64,000 nucleotides of DNA, taken from NCBI GenBank assembly GCA_019112635.1, contig DXIX01000014.1, positions 39,661 through 103,660 of the forward strand, read 5' to 3'. Source of the stretch: Candidatus Blautia intestinigallinarum. GTDB lineage: Bacteria; Bacillota; Clostridia; Lachnospirales; Lachnospiraceae. The notes under the pieces are model-generated. The model saw nothing but the letters and a program-made list of their open reading frames with translations, had not been told where the DNA came from and made no database searches. Within the stretch, counting starts at the first letter, position 1; the number at the start of each line of letters is the position of its first letter. Position numbers and translations under genes: made by a program. Positions 36,836 to 45,141 of this stretch are shown piece after piece.

Positions 36836-37794
36836 AACAATTCCTCCTTATTCCCCCTGAGTTCTTCCGCCAGAATACTTAACTTTCTTAAGCGGTGATT
36901 CACTCCAGACTTTCCTACTGCGGGGGAAAGCATTTCACCCAATTCTTTCAAAGTAGCCTCAGGATACTCCAACCTCAGTCTGGCAATCTGCTCCAGTCCG
37001 GGATTCAAACTCCCCAAGCCCCTCTTTTCCTCAATCAGACGAATGTCCTCAATCTGTTTCACTGCCGCGCTCACCGTCTTATTGATATTGGCTGTCTCAC
37101 AGTTGACCTTACGGTTCACAGAATTGCGCATCTCCTTGAGGATCCGTATATTCTCAAGATTCATCAAAGCCAGGCCAGCCTCCATAATGCCTAAAATCTC
37201 CACGATCTGCGCCCCTTCTTTGATGTACACAACATACGATTTCTTGCGCACCACGATCTTGGCATCGATGTCAAAACTGGCAATCACCTGCTGAATCTGC
37301 TCTGCTTTCTCCTGTGTGGAACAGACAATCTCAAAATGGTAAAATTTCTCCGGGTCGCTGATCGAGCCAGAGGCCAGAAAACTCCCCCGGATAAACGCTC
37401 TCTTGCAGCAATTCTTCTGATACACAATGGGATCAACTCGAACTGACTGACTTGAAATGTTCCCATCCAGCCCAATTGCTTTGATTCCCTGCAGGACCTT
37501 CCTCGTTTCAGCGGGATTTTCAAGACAAATCAGGTACACATTTCCTTTATTCAGACTCATGTGTGGCCGAATGCGAATTTCTCTCTCTATATTAAATGTT
37601 TTTTTCAATAATGTAAAGCACTTTCTGACAACAACTTCATTTTCCGATTGAAAAACGAGGGACCATTTCCCCTCTGGATTCTTCTGGACGTGTCCATTCA
37701 TCCCGAGAATTGCCGCCAACTCGGCAATCTGGCAGTGTCTTGCCGTGCTCCAGTGCCTTGAAATCTCTTCCTTCACCTGGCTGGAAAAAGACAT
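36832..37794 (-). CDS. whiA: WhiA, DNA-binding cell division/sporulation regulator
   Basis: 320 aa, the usual length. The N-terminal part resembles a LAGLIDADG endonuclease scaffold (CKRAFIRGSFLASGSISDP), and the C-terminal HTH contains RLEYPEATLKELGEMLSPAVGKSGVNHRL in part (GKSGVNHRLRKL). It influences cell division and chromosome segregation in Firmicutes. It lies between rapZ (10 nt gap) and crh-like. The yvcK gene that separates rapZ and whiA in Bacillus is absent. Confidence 0.96.
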   Translation of the reverse strand: MSFSSQVKEEISRHWSTARHCQIAELAAILGMNGHVQKNPEGKWSLVFQSENEVVVRKCFTLLKKTFNIEREIRIRPHMSLNKGNVYLICLENPAETRKVLQGIKAIGLDGNISSQSVRVDPIVYQKNCCKRAFIRGSFLASGSISDPEKFYHFEIVCSTQEKAEQIQQVIASFDIDAKIVVRKKSYVVYIKEGAQIVEILGIMEAGLALMNLENIRILKEMRNSVNRKVNCETANINKTVSAAVKQIEDIRLIEEKRGLGSLNPGLEQIARLRLEYPEATLKELGEMLSPAVGKSGVNHRLRKLSILAEELRGNKEELL

Positions 37795-37804
37795 TTTCGC
37801 TCAC

Positions 37805-38692
37805 CTACTCCTGATTTTTCTTACGCAGAGTATCCTTCTGCAGATCTCTGTGCTCAATTCTGAGTCCATAATCGGCGTGGCTGGCCAGGCGGTGAAACAG
37901 CTCCCGCGCCAATGTGACAGAACGATGTTTGCCGCCCGTACATCCAATCCCGATAACCAGGCTGTTTTTCCCCTCGTTCACATAATTGGGAATCAGGAAA
38001 CGAATCATATCTTCCAGCTTGTCCGCGAAAATTTTCGCCGTATCACATCCCATCACATAATCGAAGACCGGCTGGTCTTCTCCCGTCAGATGGCGCAGTT
38101 CATCGATATAATAAGGATTCGGCAGAAAACGCACATCAAAAACCAGATCTGCGTCACTGGGAATCCCATATTTAAATCCGAAAGATACCACAGAGACCAT
38201 CAGACTGTGAAATTCCTTGTCATCCACAAAGATTCGGATAATCTCTTTTTTCAGCTCCCGCGTCAGCATTCTGGATGTGTTAATCACATAATCCGCCTGG
38301 TTGCGCAGAAACTCCAGCTTCTTCCTCTCCAGCTGGATCCCTTCGTCCACACGCCCGTCGGGCGCCAGCGGATGATTCCGGCGGCTTTCTTTGTACCGCT
38401 TAATCAGAACCTCATCCGAGGCATCCAAAAACAGAATCTCAAACTGATATCCCTGCTGTCTCATCTTCTCCAGTATGGATTCCAGATCTCCAAGCTGCTG
38501 TCCGCTGCGCACATCCACACCAAGTGCCACATTCCGTATCTCTTCGGAATTCATGCTCAGTGTCATGGAAGCAAACTTCTCCAGCAATGGAATCGGCAGA
38601 TTATCCACACAGAAATACTGTGCATCCTCCAAAAATTTAAGTGCAGTACTCTTTCCTGCACCAGAAATTCCAGTCACAATCACAAAACGCAT
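37805..38692 (-). CDS. rapZ: RapZ/YvcJ nucleotide-binding protein
   Basis: 295 aa from MRFVIVTGISGAGKST (P-loop at the N-terminus); the track ORF is 25 codons too long. The C-terminal domain contains GIGCTGGKHRSVTLARELF. In E. coli RapZ is an RNA adaptor; in Bacillus YvcJ binds and hydrolyses nucleotides and affects competence. The start is 6 nt beyond the murB stop, with SD GGAGAG inside murB. Confidence 0.95.
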   Translation of the reverse strand: MRFVIVTGISGAGKSTALKFLEDAQYFCVDNLPIPLLEKFASMTLSMNSEEIRNVALGVDVRSGQQLGDLESILEKMRQQGYQFEILFLDASDEVLIKRYKESRRNHPLAPDGRVDEGIQLERKKLEFLRNQADYVINTSRMLTRELKKEIIRIFVDDKEFHSLMVSVVSFGFKYGIPSDADLVFDVRFLPNPYYIDELRHLTGEDQPVFDYVMGCDTAKIFADKLEDMIRFLIPNYVNEGKNSLVIGIGCTGGKHRSVTLARELFHRLASHADYGLRIEHRDLQKDTLRKKNQE

Positions 38693-38697
38693 GTCTC

Positions 38698-39621
38698 TTA
38701 CTCTCCCGTCGAAAAATCTCCTAAAAATTTCACTTCCGGCTCCAGTCTCACATGGAATTTCTCCCACACCCTGTCTGACACATCCTGCATCAGCTGCCGC
38801 ACATCTTGTGCCGTGGCGTGGTCAGTATTCACAACGAAACCGCAGTGTTTCTCCGATACCTGAGCTCCGCCCACACGGTATCCCCGCAGTCCCGCATCCA
38901 TAATCAGCTTGCCGGCAAAATATCCCTCCGGGCGCTTGAATGCGCTTCCCGCGCTGGGAAGATCCAGCGGCTGCTTGGAGACCCGTCTCTGGGTGAAATC
39001 TCTCATCTTCTCCCGTATCTCCTCCTCATCTGCCGGATTCAGTCTCAATACCGCTTCCAGCACAGTATAACCTTTCTCTTTCACAATACTGGTCCGATAT
39101 CCCATCTTCATCTCACTGACAGGAATCGTTACCAGCTCCTGCTCCTGGTTCAGCACGGTCACGCAGTCGAGCACATCTTTCATCTCTCCTCCGTAAGCTC
39201 CCGCATTCATCACCACTGCGCCGCCTAAAGTTCCGGGAATCCCCCCGGCAAATTCGAATCCGGCAAGTCCGCAGGCGAGTGCCTGCTTCGCTATGGAGGA
39301 CAACAGGGCTCCCGCCTGCGCCCGGATGCAGTCTTTCTCCACCGTGATCTGATTCATATTTTTAAACAGCTGAATAATCACACCTTGATATCCATGGTCG
39401 CTCACCAGAAGGTTGCTTCCATTTCCCAAAATAAAATAGGGGATCTGATTTTCGAGACAAATCTGAATCGTCTTTTGCACTTCCTGCACGGTACGCGGAC
39501 ACACAAAATACTCTGCCGGTCCGCCGATGCGAAACGTCGTGTGACAGCTCATAGGTTCATCAATCATCACCTGTTCACTGCCCAGAATCTCACAAAACTG
39601 CTTCTTTATTTCTTCTCTCAA
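38698..39621 (-). CDS. murB: UDP-N-acetylenolpyruvoylglucosamine reductase
   Basis: A 307-aa FAD enzyme that makes UDP-MurNAc. It has RIGGPAEYFV, the FAD-binding LGNGSNLLVSD, GIPGTLGGAVVMNAGAYGGE, and the catalytic GSAFKRPEGYFAGKLI. It lies 15 nt after tcdA. The murB-rapZ-whiA order is common in Clostridia. Confidence 0.97.
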   Translation of the reverse strand: MREEIKKQFCEILGSEQVMIDEPMSCHTTFRIGGPAEYFVCPRTVQEVQKTIQICLENQIPYFILGNGSNLLVSDHGYQGVIIQLFKNMNQITVEKDCIRAQAGALLSSIAKQALACGLAGFEFAGGIPGTLGGAVVMNAGAYGGEMKDVLDCVTVLNQEQELVTIPVSEMKMGYRTSIVKEKGYTVLEAVLRLNPADEEEIREKMRDFTQRRVSKQPLDLPSAGSAFKRPEGYFAGKLIMDAGLRGYRVGGAQVSEKHCGFVVNTDHATAQDVRQLMQDVSDRVWEKFHVRLEPEVKFLGDFSTGE

Positions 39622-39636
39622 AATTCTTTCCTCTTT

Positions 39637-40368
39637 CTATCTCTTATTTTTCTGAATCTGCAAAATATCGCGCACAACTTCCCCCGCGATCTGCAGTCCG
39701 GCCACAGCAGGGACAAAAGAAATACTGCCGGGCACCGGGCGCCTGGATGTTCCTTTGGTCTCCACTGTCTCCTCCTGAATCGGGATGGGCTTCTCTTTTG
39801 AGTACAGGACCTTTACCTTCTTGATTCCACGTTTGCGAAGTTCTGTGCGCACTGCCTTTGCCAGCGGACACACACTGGTCTTGGAAATATCCGTAATCTC
39901 GAAGCGGAAAGGATCCAGCTTATTCCCTGTTCCCATACATGAGATGATCGGCACCTGGAATTTCTTGGCATTCTCAATGAGCAGAAGCTTAGAGGACACC
40001 GTGTCAATGGCATCCACCACATAATTAAACATACGGAAATCAAACATATCCGCCGTATCTTCATTGTAAAATGTCTCATAAATATGAACCAGGATATCCT
40101 CGTTGATATCACGGATTCTCTCCTTTGCCACCTGTACCTTAGCCCTGCCGACTGTGGAATGCAGCGCATACAGCTGCCGGTTGATGTTCGTCACAGATAC
40201 CGTATCGTGGTCTACCAGTGTCAGACATCCCACGCCGCAGCGCGCAAGAGCTTCTGCCACATAAGACCCCACTCCGCCCAGGCCAAACACAGCAATTTTC
40301 GCTGAACTCAGTTTTCTGATTCCTTCATCTCCCACCAGCATTTCCATGCGGGTAAACTCATTCAGCAT
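39637..40368 (-). CDS. tcdA: tRNA threonylcarbamoyladenosine dehydratase (TcdA/CsdL)
   Basis: A 243-aa E1-like ThiF/HesA protein with the nucleotide-binding GLGGVGSYVAEALARCGVG, DTVSVTNINRQ and the activating-site region ISCMGTGNKLDP. TcdA cyclises t6A37 of tRNA to ct6A using ATP. It is first in the tcdA-murB-rapZ-whiA-crh operon, with SD AGGAGGA. Confidence 0.92.
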   Translation of the reverse strand: MLNEFTRMEMLVGDEGIRKLSSAKIAVFGLGGVGSYVAEALARCGVGCLTLVDHDTVSVTNINRQLYALHSTVGRAKVQVAKERIRDINEDILVHIYETFYNEDTADMFDFRMFNYVVDAIDTVSSKLLLIENAKKFQVPIISCMGTGNKLDPFRFEITDISKTSVCPLAKAVRTELRKRGIKKVKVLYSKEKPIPIQEETVETKGTSRRPVPGSISFVPAVAGLQIAGEVVRDILQIQKNKR

Positions 40369-40414
40369 ACGACTTCCTCCTATATTCTGTCAAGTTGATG
40401 CTCTATCTTTGTAC

Positions 40415-40443
40415 ATTATACTATCAGGCTTGTAAAATGTACA
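40415..40443 (-). promoter_or_regulatory. Promoter of the tcdA-murB-rapZ-whiA-crh operon
   Basis: Minus strand TGTACA - 17 nt - TATAAT. The -10 is perfect and the -35 weak (4 of 6). A second TGTACA follows directly after the -10, so the promoter is framed by palindromic hexamers that could be an operator. Confidence 0.6.
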
Positions 40444-40500
40444 GTTCTTTTCCGCGCGGTCAAAGTCTTTCCTCTCACAGCTCCTCCATGCGCCAACGCA

Positions 40501-40527
40501 AAAAGGGAAGCCTCTTTGGACTTCCCA
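40501..40527 (-). terminator. Terminator of the spoIIA-sigF-spoVA cluster
   Basis: Minus strand GGGAAGTCC-AAAGA-GGCTTCCC hairpin with a bulge, followed by TTTTT, 6 nt after the spoVAE stop. Confidence 0.8.
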
Positions 40528-40532
40528 TACAT

Positions 40533-40889
40533 TTATTCTTTCATCTTGGGCTTGAAGACCAGACTGGCCAGATAGGAAAAGATCAGCGCGGCTGAGACTC
40601 CCACTGCACAGGCCTGAAATCCTCCCATGAACAATCCCAGAATTCCATGCTGCAGGACCGCCTGCTCCACTCCTCTCCAGAGGATGTTTCCAAAACCGAT
40701 CAGAGGAACGCTCACCCCCGCTCCCGCGTAATCCAGCAGCGGCTGGTAGACACCGAGAAAACTTAAGACCACTCCCGTACAGACCAGAAGCACCATGATC
40801 CTCCCCGGCATCAGCTTCGTCCGATCCAGAAGAATCTGAACCAGGGCACAGATCAGTCCTCCCACCCAGAATGCATTGAAATAATCCAT
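40533..40889 (-). CDS. spoVAE: Stage V sporulation protein AE
   Basis: 118 aa with about four hydrophobic segments (YFNAFWVGGLICALVQILL; VSVPLIGFGNILWRG). It is part of the SpoVA channel of the spore inner membrane that moves dipicolinic acid. Two ATGs overlap at the spoVAD stop (ATGATGG); the second, 7 nt from GGAGG, is given, and the first (40892) is possible. Last gene of the cluster. Confidence 0.92.
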   Translation of the reverse strand: MDYFNAFWVGGLICALVQILLDRTKLMPGRIMVLLVCTGVVLSFLGVYQPLLDYAGAGVSVPLIGFGNILWRGVEQAVLQHGILGLFMGGFQACAVGVSAALIFSYLASLVFKPKMKE

Positions 40890-41908
40890 CATCTCTCCTC
40901 CAGACATTCCACAATGACTCCCTGCGCAATCCCGGGAATCGTGCGGCCTTCGTTATAAGATACCTTCGACAGGAGTGCTCCCGTCGGAAGAAACAGCACT
41001 TTTTTCCATTCTCCCCGCTCAATCTTAGGGAGAATGTAGGAGGCAAACACTGCCGCGGAACATCCACATCCGCTTCCCCCGGAGTGGGTGTCCTGCTTCT
41101 CATTGTCAAAAATCAGAAGCCCGCAGTCAGAATGTCTCCCTTCAAGGTCAATCCCTTCTTTTCTCAGCAGATCCAGAAGAATGGTCTGCCCCACCTCCCC
41201 CAGATCTCCCGTTATAATCTGGTCATACTCCTCAGGTCCGTACCCGAAATCCCGCAGGTTATGGCAAATCGTATCGCAGGCCGCCGGTGCCATGCATGCC
41301 CCCATATTCAGGGAATCTTTATACCCGTAATCGATGATCCGCCCGGAGGTGACTCCGGTGACCGCAGCCTTCTTTTTGCCGCCTCCCAGAATACAGGCTC
41401 CGCTGCCCGTGACCGTCCAGGTGGCGGACAGCGGTCTCTGATTTCCATATTCCAGAGGAAAGCGGAATTCTTTCTCGGCACTGGCAAAATGGCTGGAGGT
41501 GACTGCCCCCGCATAGAGGGCATACCCGCCTGCCACGGCCATCGCCGCAAGTCCCAGGGCCTCTCCCATGGTGGAACAGGCTCCGTAGAGCTGATAAACC
41601 GGTCTTCCCAGCTCCTGCAGACCGAAGGAGGAGGCCACCGACTGTGCCTGCAGATCCCCGCTGAAAATCATTCTCAGATCTTCTTTGCGGATTCCTGCCT
41701 TGGCCAGTGCCCTCTCCATAACCTCTTTTTGCATGGCACTCTCAGCACTTTCCCAGTTATCTTCCCCGAAAGTAGGGTCTTCCTGAATACAGTCAAAACA
41801 AGAACCAAGGGGACCTTCCCCTTCTTTTTTCCCTACCACGGAGGCACTGCTCAGGATCGGAACCGGCTGTTCAAAACAGATACTCTGTTCTCCTCGCATC
41901 TGATTCAT
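40889..41908 (-). CDS. spoVAD: Stage V sporulation protein AD
   Basis: 339 aa from MNQMRGEQSICFE (41908), overlapping the spoVAC stop by ATGA; the track start is 10 codons too early. It has a thiolase-like fold (YGACSTMGEALGLAAMAVAGG; SGGSGCGCSAAVF). SpoVAD is the soluble dipicolinic-acid-binding component of the SpoVA system. Confidence 0.96.
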   Translation of the reverse strand: MNQMRGEQSICFEQPVPILSSASVVGKKEGEGPLGSCFDCIQEDPTFGEDNWESAESAMQKEVMERALAKAGIRKEDLRMIFSGDLQAQSVASSFGLQELGRPVYQLYGACSTMGEALGLAAMAVAGGYALYAGAVTSSHFASAEKEFRFPLEYGNQRPLSATWTVTGSGACILGGGKKKAAVTGVTSGRIIDYGYKDSLNMGACMAPAACDTICHNLRDFGYGPEEYDQIITGDLGEVGQTILLDLLRKEGIDLEGRHSDCGLLIFDNEKQDTHSGGSGCGCSAAVFASYILPKIERGEWKKVLFLPTGALLSKVSYNEGRTIPGIAQGVIVECLEER

Positions 41909-42384
41909 CCCAACACCCCCATCCATCTCAGAAGACAAAACAAGACTCCCAGCACCCAGGAACTGAAAATTCCGTACAGAATCACCGGTCCCGCAATAGT
42001 GAAGATCTTACACCCAATCCCAAACACCTGGCCTTCTTTCTGATATTCGATGGCCGAGGCAGCCACCGAATTCGCAAAACCAGTGATGGGAACCAAAGCA
42101 CCGGCACCGGCAAATTTCCCCAGCTTCGGATACAGATTCAGCCCCGTCAACAGGACACTTGCGAAAATCAGAATCAGTGAACACCAGGAACCCGCTGTCT
42201 GGGAATCTGCTCCGTAAGACTTGGCCACATTCAGAATCCCCTGACCCAGCATGCAGATGATCCCGCCCACCAGAAAGGCCTTTCCCATGTTGAGGGGAAG
42301 ACTGTGTTTCGGAGTCACTTTGCTGACATACTGCTCATATTCCTTTGCCTTTTGTTCTTTCTCTTCTTTTGTCATTTCCTGCAT
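41905..42384 (-). CDS. spoVAC: Stage V sporulation protein AC
   Basis: 159 aa from MQEMTKEEKEQKAKEYEQ (42384); the 238-aa track ORF reads back into spoVAB. A charged N-terminus is followed by hydrophobic segments (NMGKAFLVGGIICMLGQGIL; FAGAGALVPITGFANSVAAS). SpoVAC is the mechanosensitive channel component for dipicolinate release. Confidence 0.95.
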   Translation of the reverse strand: MQEMTKEEKEQKAKEYEQYVSKVTPKHSLPLNMGKAFLVGGIICMLGQGILNVAKSYGADSQTAGSWCSLILIFASVLLTGLNLYPKLGKFAGAGALVPITGFANSVAASAIEYQKEGQVFGIGCKIFTIAGPVILYGIFSSWVLGVLFCLLRWMGVLG

Positions 42385-42388
42385 GTTT

Positions 42389-42802
42389 TCACCATCCTTT
42401 ATAAAAGAAATACAATGCGCCCAGCAGTTTTCCCGCCGCCACACTGACAATGATCCACGGCATTCCCTGTCTGAGGCGTACCCTGCCGGCCAATACCGGA
42501 AAGACTTTTGCCATCTCCGCCAGAGCCAGAATCCAGCTTCCCATGAAAATTCCGGCAAACCACCCAAACAGGGCAAGTCCCACAACTCCCACAGGGATCC
42601 GCAGTCCGAAAACAACCACAATATTGCCCAGGATTACCCCCAAAATCGTGAAATCTTCATAGAGCAGAATATGTTCTGCCGTGTGTGTGATCCCGGCGTA
42701 TCTGGGAATGATGGACAGACCGATGATCAGTCCGGCAATTCCGCTGGAAACGGTAAAGCCTGCGCACAGACCCAGGATACCCAGAAAAATCTGTTCTGCC
42801 AT
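42389..42802 (-). CDS. spoVAB: Stage V sporulation protein AB
   Basis: 137 aa with four hydrophobic segments (AEQIFLGILGLCAGFTVSSG; GNIVVVFGLRIPVGVVGLAL). Member of the SpoVA operon, 1 nt after spoVAA and 4 nt before spoVAC, at the expected position. Confidence 0.92.
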   Translation of the reverse strand: MAEQIFLGILGLCAGFTVSSGIAGLIIGLSIIPRYAGITHTAEHILLYEDFTILGVILGNIVVVFGLRIPVGVVGLALFGWFAGIFMGSWILALAEMAKVFPVLAGRVRLRQGMPWIIVSVAAGKLLGALYFFYKGW

Positions 42803-43417
42803 CTATTGCTCCTTTCCCCTGGACGCCTCCTCAATGATGGTATCATCCATGTCTTCTTCGTACACTCTCATCTGTATCTGCATGGGAGTGGGATCTTTTG
42901 TGAGCTTCATCCTTCCGAAATGGTTGAAGAAAAATAAAACCCCGGCTCCGATTCCCAGAGAATAAGTAATTTCCAGTATTGTGAAGCCGTCCGATTTCAT
43001 CCCTGTGGCCTGTTCGTAGAGCTGTCCAAACAGTGTTGTCACATCCACATCGTTGTTGAAGGACATGATCGCGAACGCGGTTCCGAAAAAAGTAGCCATA
43101 CAGATCACCGCTGTCTTCACCCAATCCCAGATTCTGCTCTTTGTTCCCTCCTCACAGTAACTCACCAGGAAGGAAGATTCTCCGATGGTACAGATATCCA
43201 GATTCTCTTCTTTTTTCTGAATCAGCTCCACCAGATCCACCGCAGACAATACATACCGCCCCGGCTTTCCCGGCTGCAGATTCACCACCGGGAGAACTCT
43301 GCATCGGTTTAACACTTTGGCATTGCTGCAGCTCAGCTGGGCGATGTCCTGCAGATATACATGGGGATGATGGACTTTTACATTCTTTTCAATCTGAATA
43401 TATAATGTGTCACTCAT
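42803..43417 (-). CDS. spoVAA: Stage V sporulation protein AA
   Basis: 204 aa with a soluble N-terminal domain (~1-95) and two membrane segments (~102-122 and ~150-167). First of the five spoVA genes. It starts 86 nt after sigF, and a sigma-F/G-type promoter sits in that gap. Confidence 0.93.
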   Translation of the reverse strand: MSDTLYIQIEKNVKVHHPHVYLQDIAQLSCSNAKVLNRCRVLPVVNLQPGKPGRYVLSAVDLVELIQKKEENLDICTIGESSFLVSYCEEGTKSRIWDWVKTAVICMATFFGTAFAIMSFNNDVDVTTLFGQLYEQATGMKSDGFTILEITYSLGIGAGVLFFFNHFGRMKLTKDPTPMQIQMRVYEEDMDDTIIEEASRGKEQ

Positions 43418-43465
43418 ATCTGCCTCCGGATATTTTTTCTGCCGTATCAGATCAAGGCATACTCT

Positions 43466-43495
43466 TATTATGCCTAAACTTTTCTTTTTTATAAC
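43466..43495 (-). promoter_or_regulatory. Candidate sigma-G/F promoter of the spoVA genes
   Basis: Minus strand GTTATA - 17 nt - CATAATA, in the sigF-spoVAA gap. The -10 matches the sigma-G consensus CATACTA at 6 of 7 positions; the -35 is weak. It would let spoVA be expressed in the forespore separately from spoIIA. Confidence 0.45.
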
Positions 43496-43502
43496 CGGCG
43501 GA

Positions 43503-44216
43503 TTATATTTGTTCTCTCAATCTTTTCAGAATTTTTTTCTCCATTCTGGATACCTGAACCTGGGAGATTCCCAGTTCCCCCGCAATCTCTGTCTGTGTCC
43601 GCTCCTGAAAATATCTCATGTAGATCAGCTGTCTCTCCTGAGGGCTCAGGCTGCCCAGAATCTCTTCCAGCAAGATTCGGTTCAGTGATTCCTCCTGACG
43701 GTCTCTTTTCTCTTCCAGTTTATCCAAAAGGCAGATATCATTCCCCTCTCCGCGATAGATCGTCTTCTGTAGAGATTCGATCTCCGCGCTGGAATCCAGA
43801 GCCTGAATCAGCTCTTCCTCCGGAATTCCAATCTCTTTTGCCATCTCCTGGATCTGGGGATCTCTGCCCATCTTCTTCTCCAGTTTTTCTCTGGCGAGAT
43901 ATGCTTTATAGCAGGTTTCTTTCAGGGACCGGCTGACTTTTATCATCCCGTCATCCCGCAGAAAGCGCTTGATTTCGCCGGAAATCATGGGGACTGCGTA
44001 GGTGGAAAATTTCACCTCATAAGATGTGTCAAACTTATCCACTGCTTTTAAAAGCCCGATGCTTCCGATCTGAAACAAGTCCTCCAGGTCCACTCCCCGG
44101 TTCTGAAACCGCTTCACAATACTCCAGACGAGCCCTATGTTTTCCTGAAAAATAAGGTCTCTTGCCTCTTTATCCCCCTGGTGCGCACGTTCGATCAAAG
44201 CAAGAGTATGTTCCAT
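43503..44216 (-). CDS. sigF: Forespore sigma factor SigF
   Basis: 237 aa from MEHTLALIERAHQGDKEA (44216, SD AGGAGGTG). Region 2 is DLEDLFQIGSIGLLKAVDKFD with FSTYAVPMISGEIKRFLRDDG; region 4 is QTEIAGELGISQVQVSRMEKKIL. Position directly after spoIIAB identifies it as SigF rather than SigG. It is the first forespore-specific sigma and is held inactive by SpoIIAB. Confidence 0.96.
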   Translation of the reverse strand: MEHTLALIERAHQGDKEARDLIFQENIGLVWSIVKRFQNRGVDLEDLFQIGSIGLLKAVDKFDTSYEVKFSTYAVPMISGEIKRFLRDDGMIKVSRSLKETCYKAYLAREKLEKKMGRDPQIQEMAKEIGIPEEELIQALDSSAEIESLQKTIYRGEGNDICLLDKLEEKRDRQEESLNRILLEEILGSLSPQERQLIYMRYFQERTQTEIAGELGISQVQVSRMEKKILKRLREQI

Positions 44217-44218
44217 CT

Positions 44219-44644
44219 TCACCTCCTGATGCGCTTTTTCATATGAACGGTGGTACCCTCTCCCACAGTGGATTCCACCCAGAGCTCATCCATAAACGCT
44301 TCCATAAACGCGAACCCCATCCCAGACCTCTCCAGTTCCGGTCTGGTGGTAAACATGGGTTCCATGGCTTTCTCGATATCTGCGATCCCCACTCCATGGT
44401 CAATCACATCGATACAGAATTCCTTTCCCTGTATTCGGCACTTCACCCATATCTTATGTACCTCGCCTCCGTATCCATGGATCATCGCATTCGTGATAGC
44501 CTCTGACACGGCTGTCTTGATATCCGCCACTTCTTCTAAAGTGGGATTCAGCTGAGTGCAAAATGCCGCCACTGACACACGCACAAACCCCTCATTGCAG
44601 GATCTGGCATCGAATTCGATCTGCATTTCATTTGTCTGCACCAT
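44219..44644 (-). CDS. spoIIAB: Anti-sigma F factor SpoIIAB
   Basis: 141 aa from MVQTNEMQIEFDARS (44644, SD AAAGGAG). A GHKL-type serine kinase: EAITNAMIHGYGG (N box), DHGVGIADIEKAM (G1) and ERSGMGFAFMEAFMD (G2). It binds SigF or phosphorylates SpoIIAA. It overlaps spoIIAA by 17 nt. Confidence 0.97.
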   Translation of the reverse strand: MVQTNEMQIEFDARSCNEGFVRVSVAAFCTQLNPTLEEVADIKTAVSEAITNAMIHGYGGEVHKIWVKCRIQGKEFCIDVIDHGVGIADIEKAMEPMFTTRPELERSGMGFAFMEAFMDELWVESTVGEGTTVHMKKRIRR

Positions 44645-44984
44645 AATCCTCTCCTTTCCCATCCTCCTGATCTTTCCTGCTGCAGATTTTCATGACTTTG
44701 TGTATGCCGGATAACTTGAGAATTCTCTCGATCCGGGAACTCACCCGGATTGCCCGGATGGAATCCGCCCTCATACCCAGGGCTTTATAGCGCCCCATAA
44801 TCATACCGATACCGGAGCTGTCCATAAATGTTGTCTGAGCAAAGTCAAACACAATCCCGCGAATATATTGCCCCTGGAGTATCTGATCAATCTCCTGGCT
44901 GATCTCTTCCGCATTGGGATGATCCAGCTCCGCCGGCAGACTGACTGTCAAAACCGCATCTCCAATCTGAAACCTCTGATCCAT
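44628..44984 (-). CDS. spoIIAA: Anti-sigma F factor antagonist SpoIIAA
   Basis: A 118-aa STAS-domain protein. The phosphorylatable serine lies in MDSSGIGMIMGRYK. When dephosphorylated it releases SigF from SpoIIAB. First gene of the sporulation cluster. Confidence 0.96.
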   Translation of the reverse strand: MDQRFQIGDAVLTVSLPAELDHPNAEEISQEIDQILQGQYIRGIVFDFAQTTFMDSSGIGMIMGRYKALGMRADSIRAIRVSSRIERILKLSGIHKVMKICSRKDQEDGKGEDYGADK

Positions 44985-45011
44985 TTTATTCTCCCCTTTT
45001 TTTCTTTTTTT

Positions 45012-45038
45012 ATTCTATGATTTCTGACATTTTTCTCT
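45012..45038 (-). promoter_or_regulatory. Candidate sigma-H promoter of spoIIA
   Basis: Minus strand AGAGAAAAA - 11 nt - ATAGAAT. This fits the sigma-H consensus (RnAGGAwww, 11-12 nt, RnnGAAT) with one -35 mismatch. spoIIA is sigma-H/Spo0A dependent in studied spore formers. Confidence 0.55.
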
Positions 45039-45072
45039 TTTTATTCCATAAGAACGAAGTTCCTATGAAAAA

Positions 45073-45101
45073 CAAAGAAGCTGCTGTCCGCAGACAGCAG
45101 C
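45073..45101 (-). terminator. Terminator of the folC operon
   Basis: GCTGCTGTC-CGCA-GACAGCAGC (perfect, mirrored on both strands) followed on the minus strand by TTCTTTGTTTTT. 40 nt after the stop of the zinc-ribbon/TPR gene. Confidence 0.85.
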
Positions 45102-45141
45102 CCCTATTTCGAGGTTCCTCTTTCGTCATTTCAATCGGTTT

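Noticed and set aside
37745-38863. 372-aa plus-strand ORF
   Set aside because: Antisense shadow of rapZ and flanks; the opposite frame has P-loop and family motifs.
41084-42043. 319-aa plus-strand ORF
   Set aside because: Antisense shadow of spoVAD/spoVAC; no recognisable domain.
45056-45066. GAAGTTCCTAT, resembling half of an FLP recombination site
   Set aside because: Only 11 nt, no second inverted arm, and no recombinase nearby; chance match upstream of spoIIAA.
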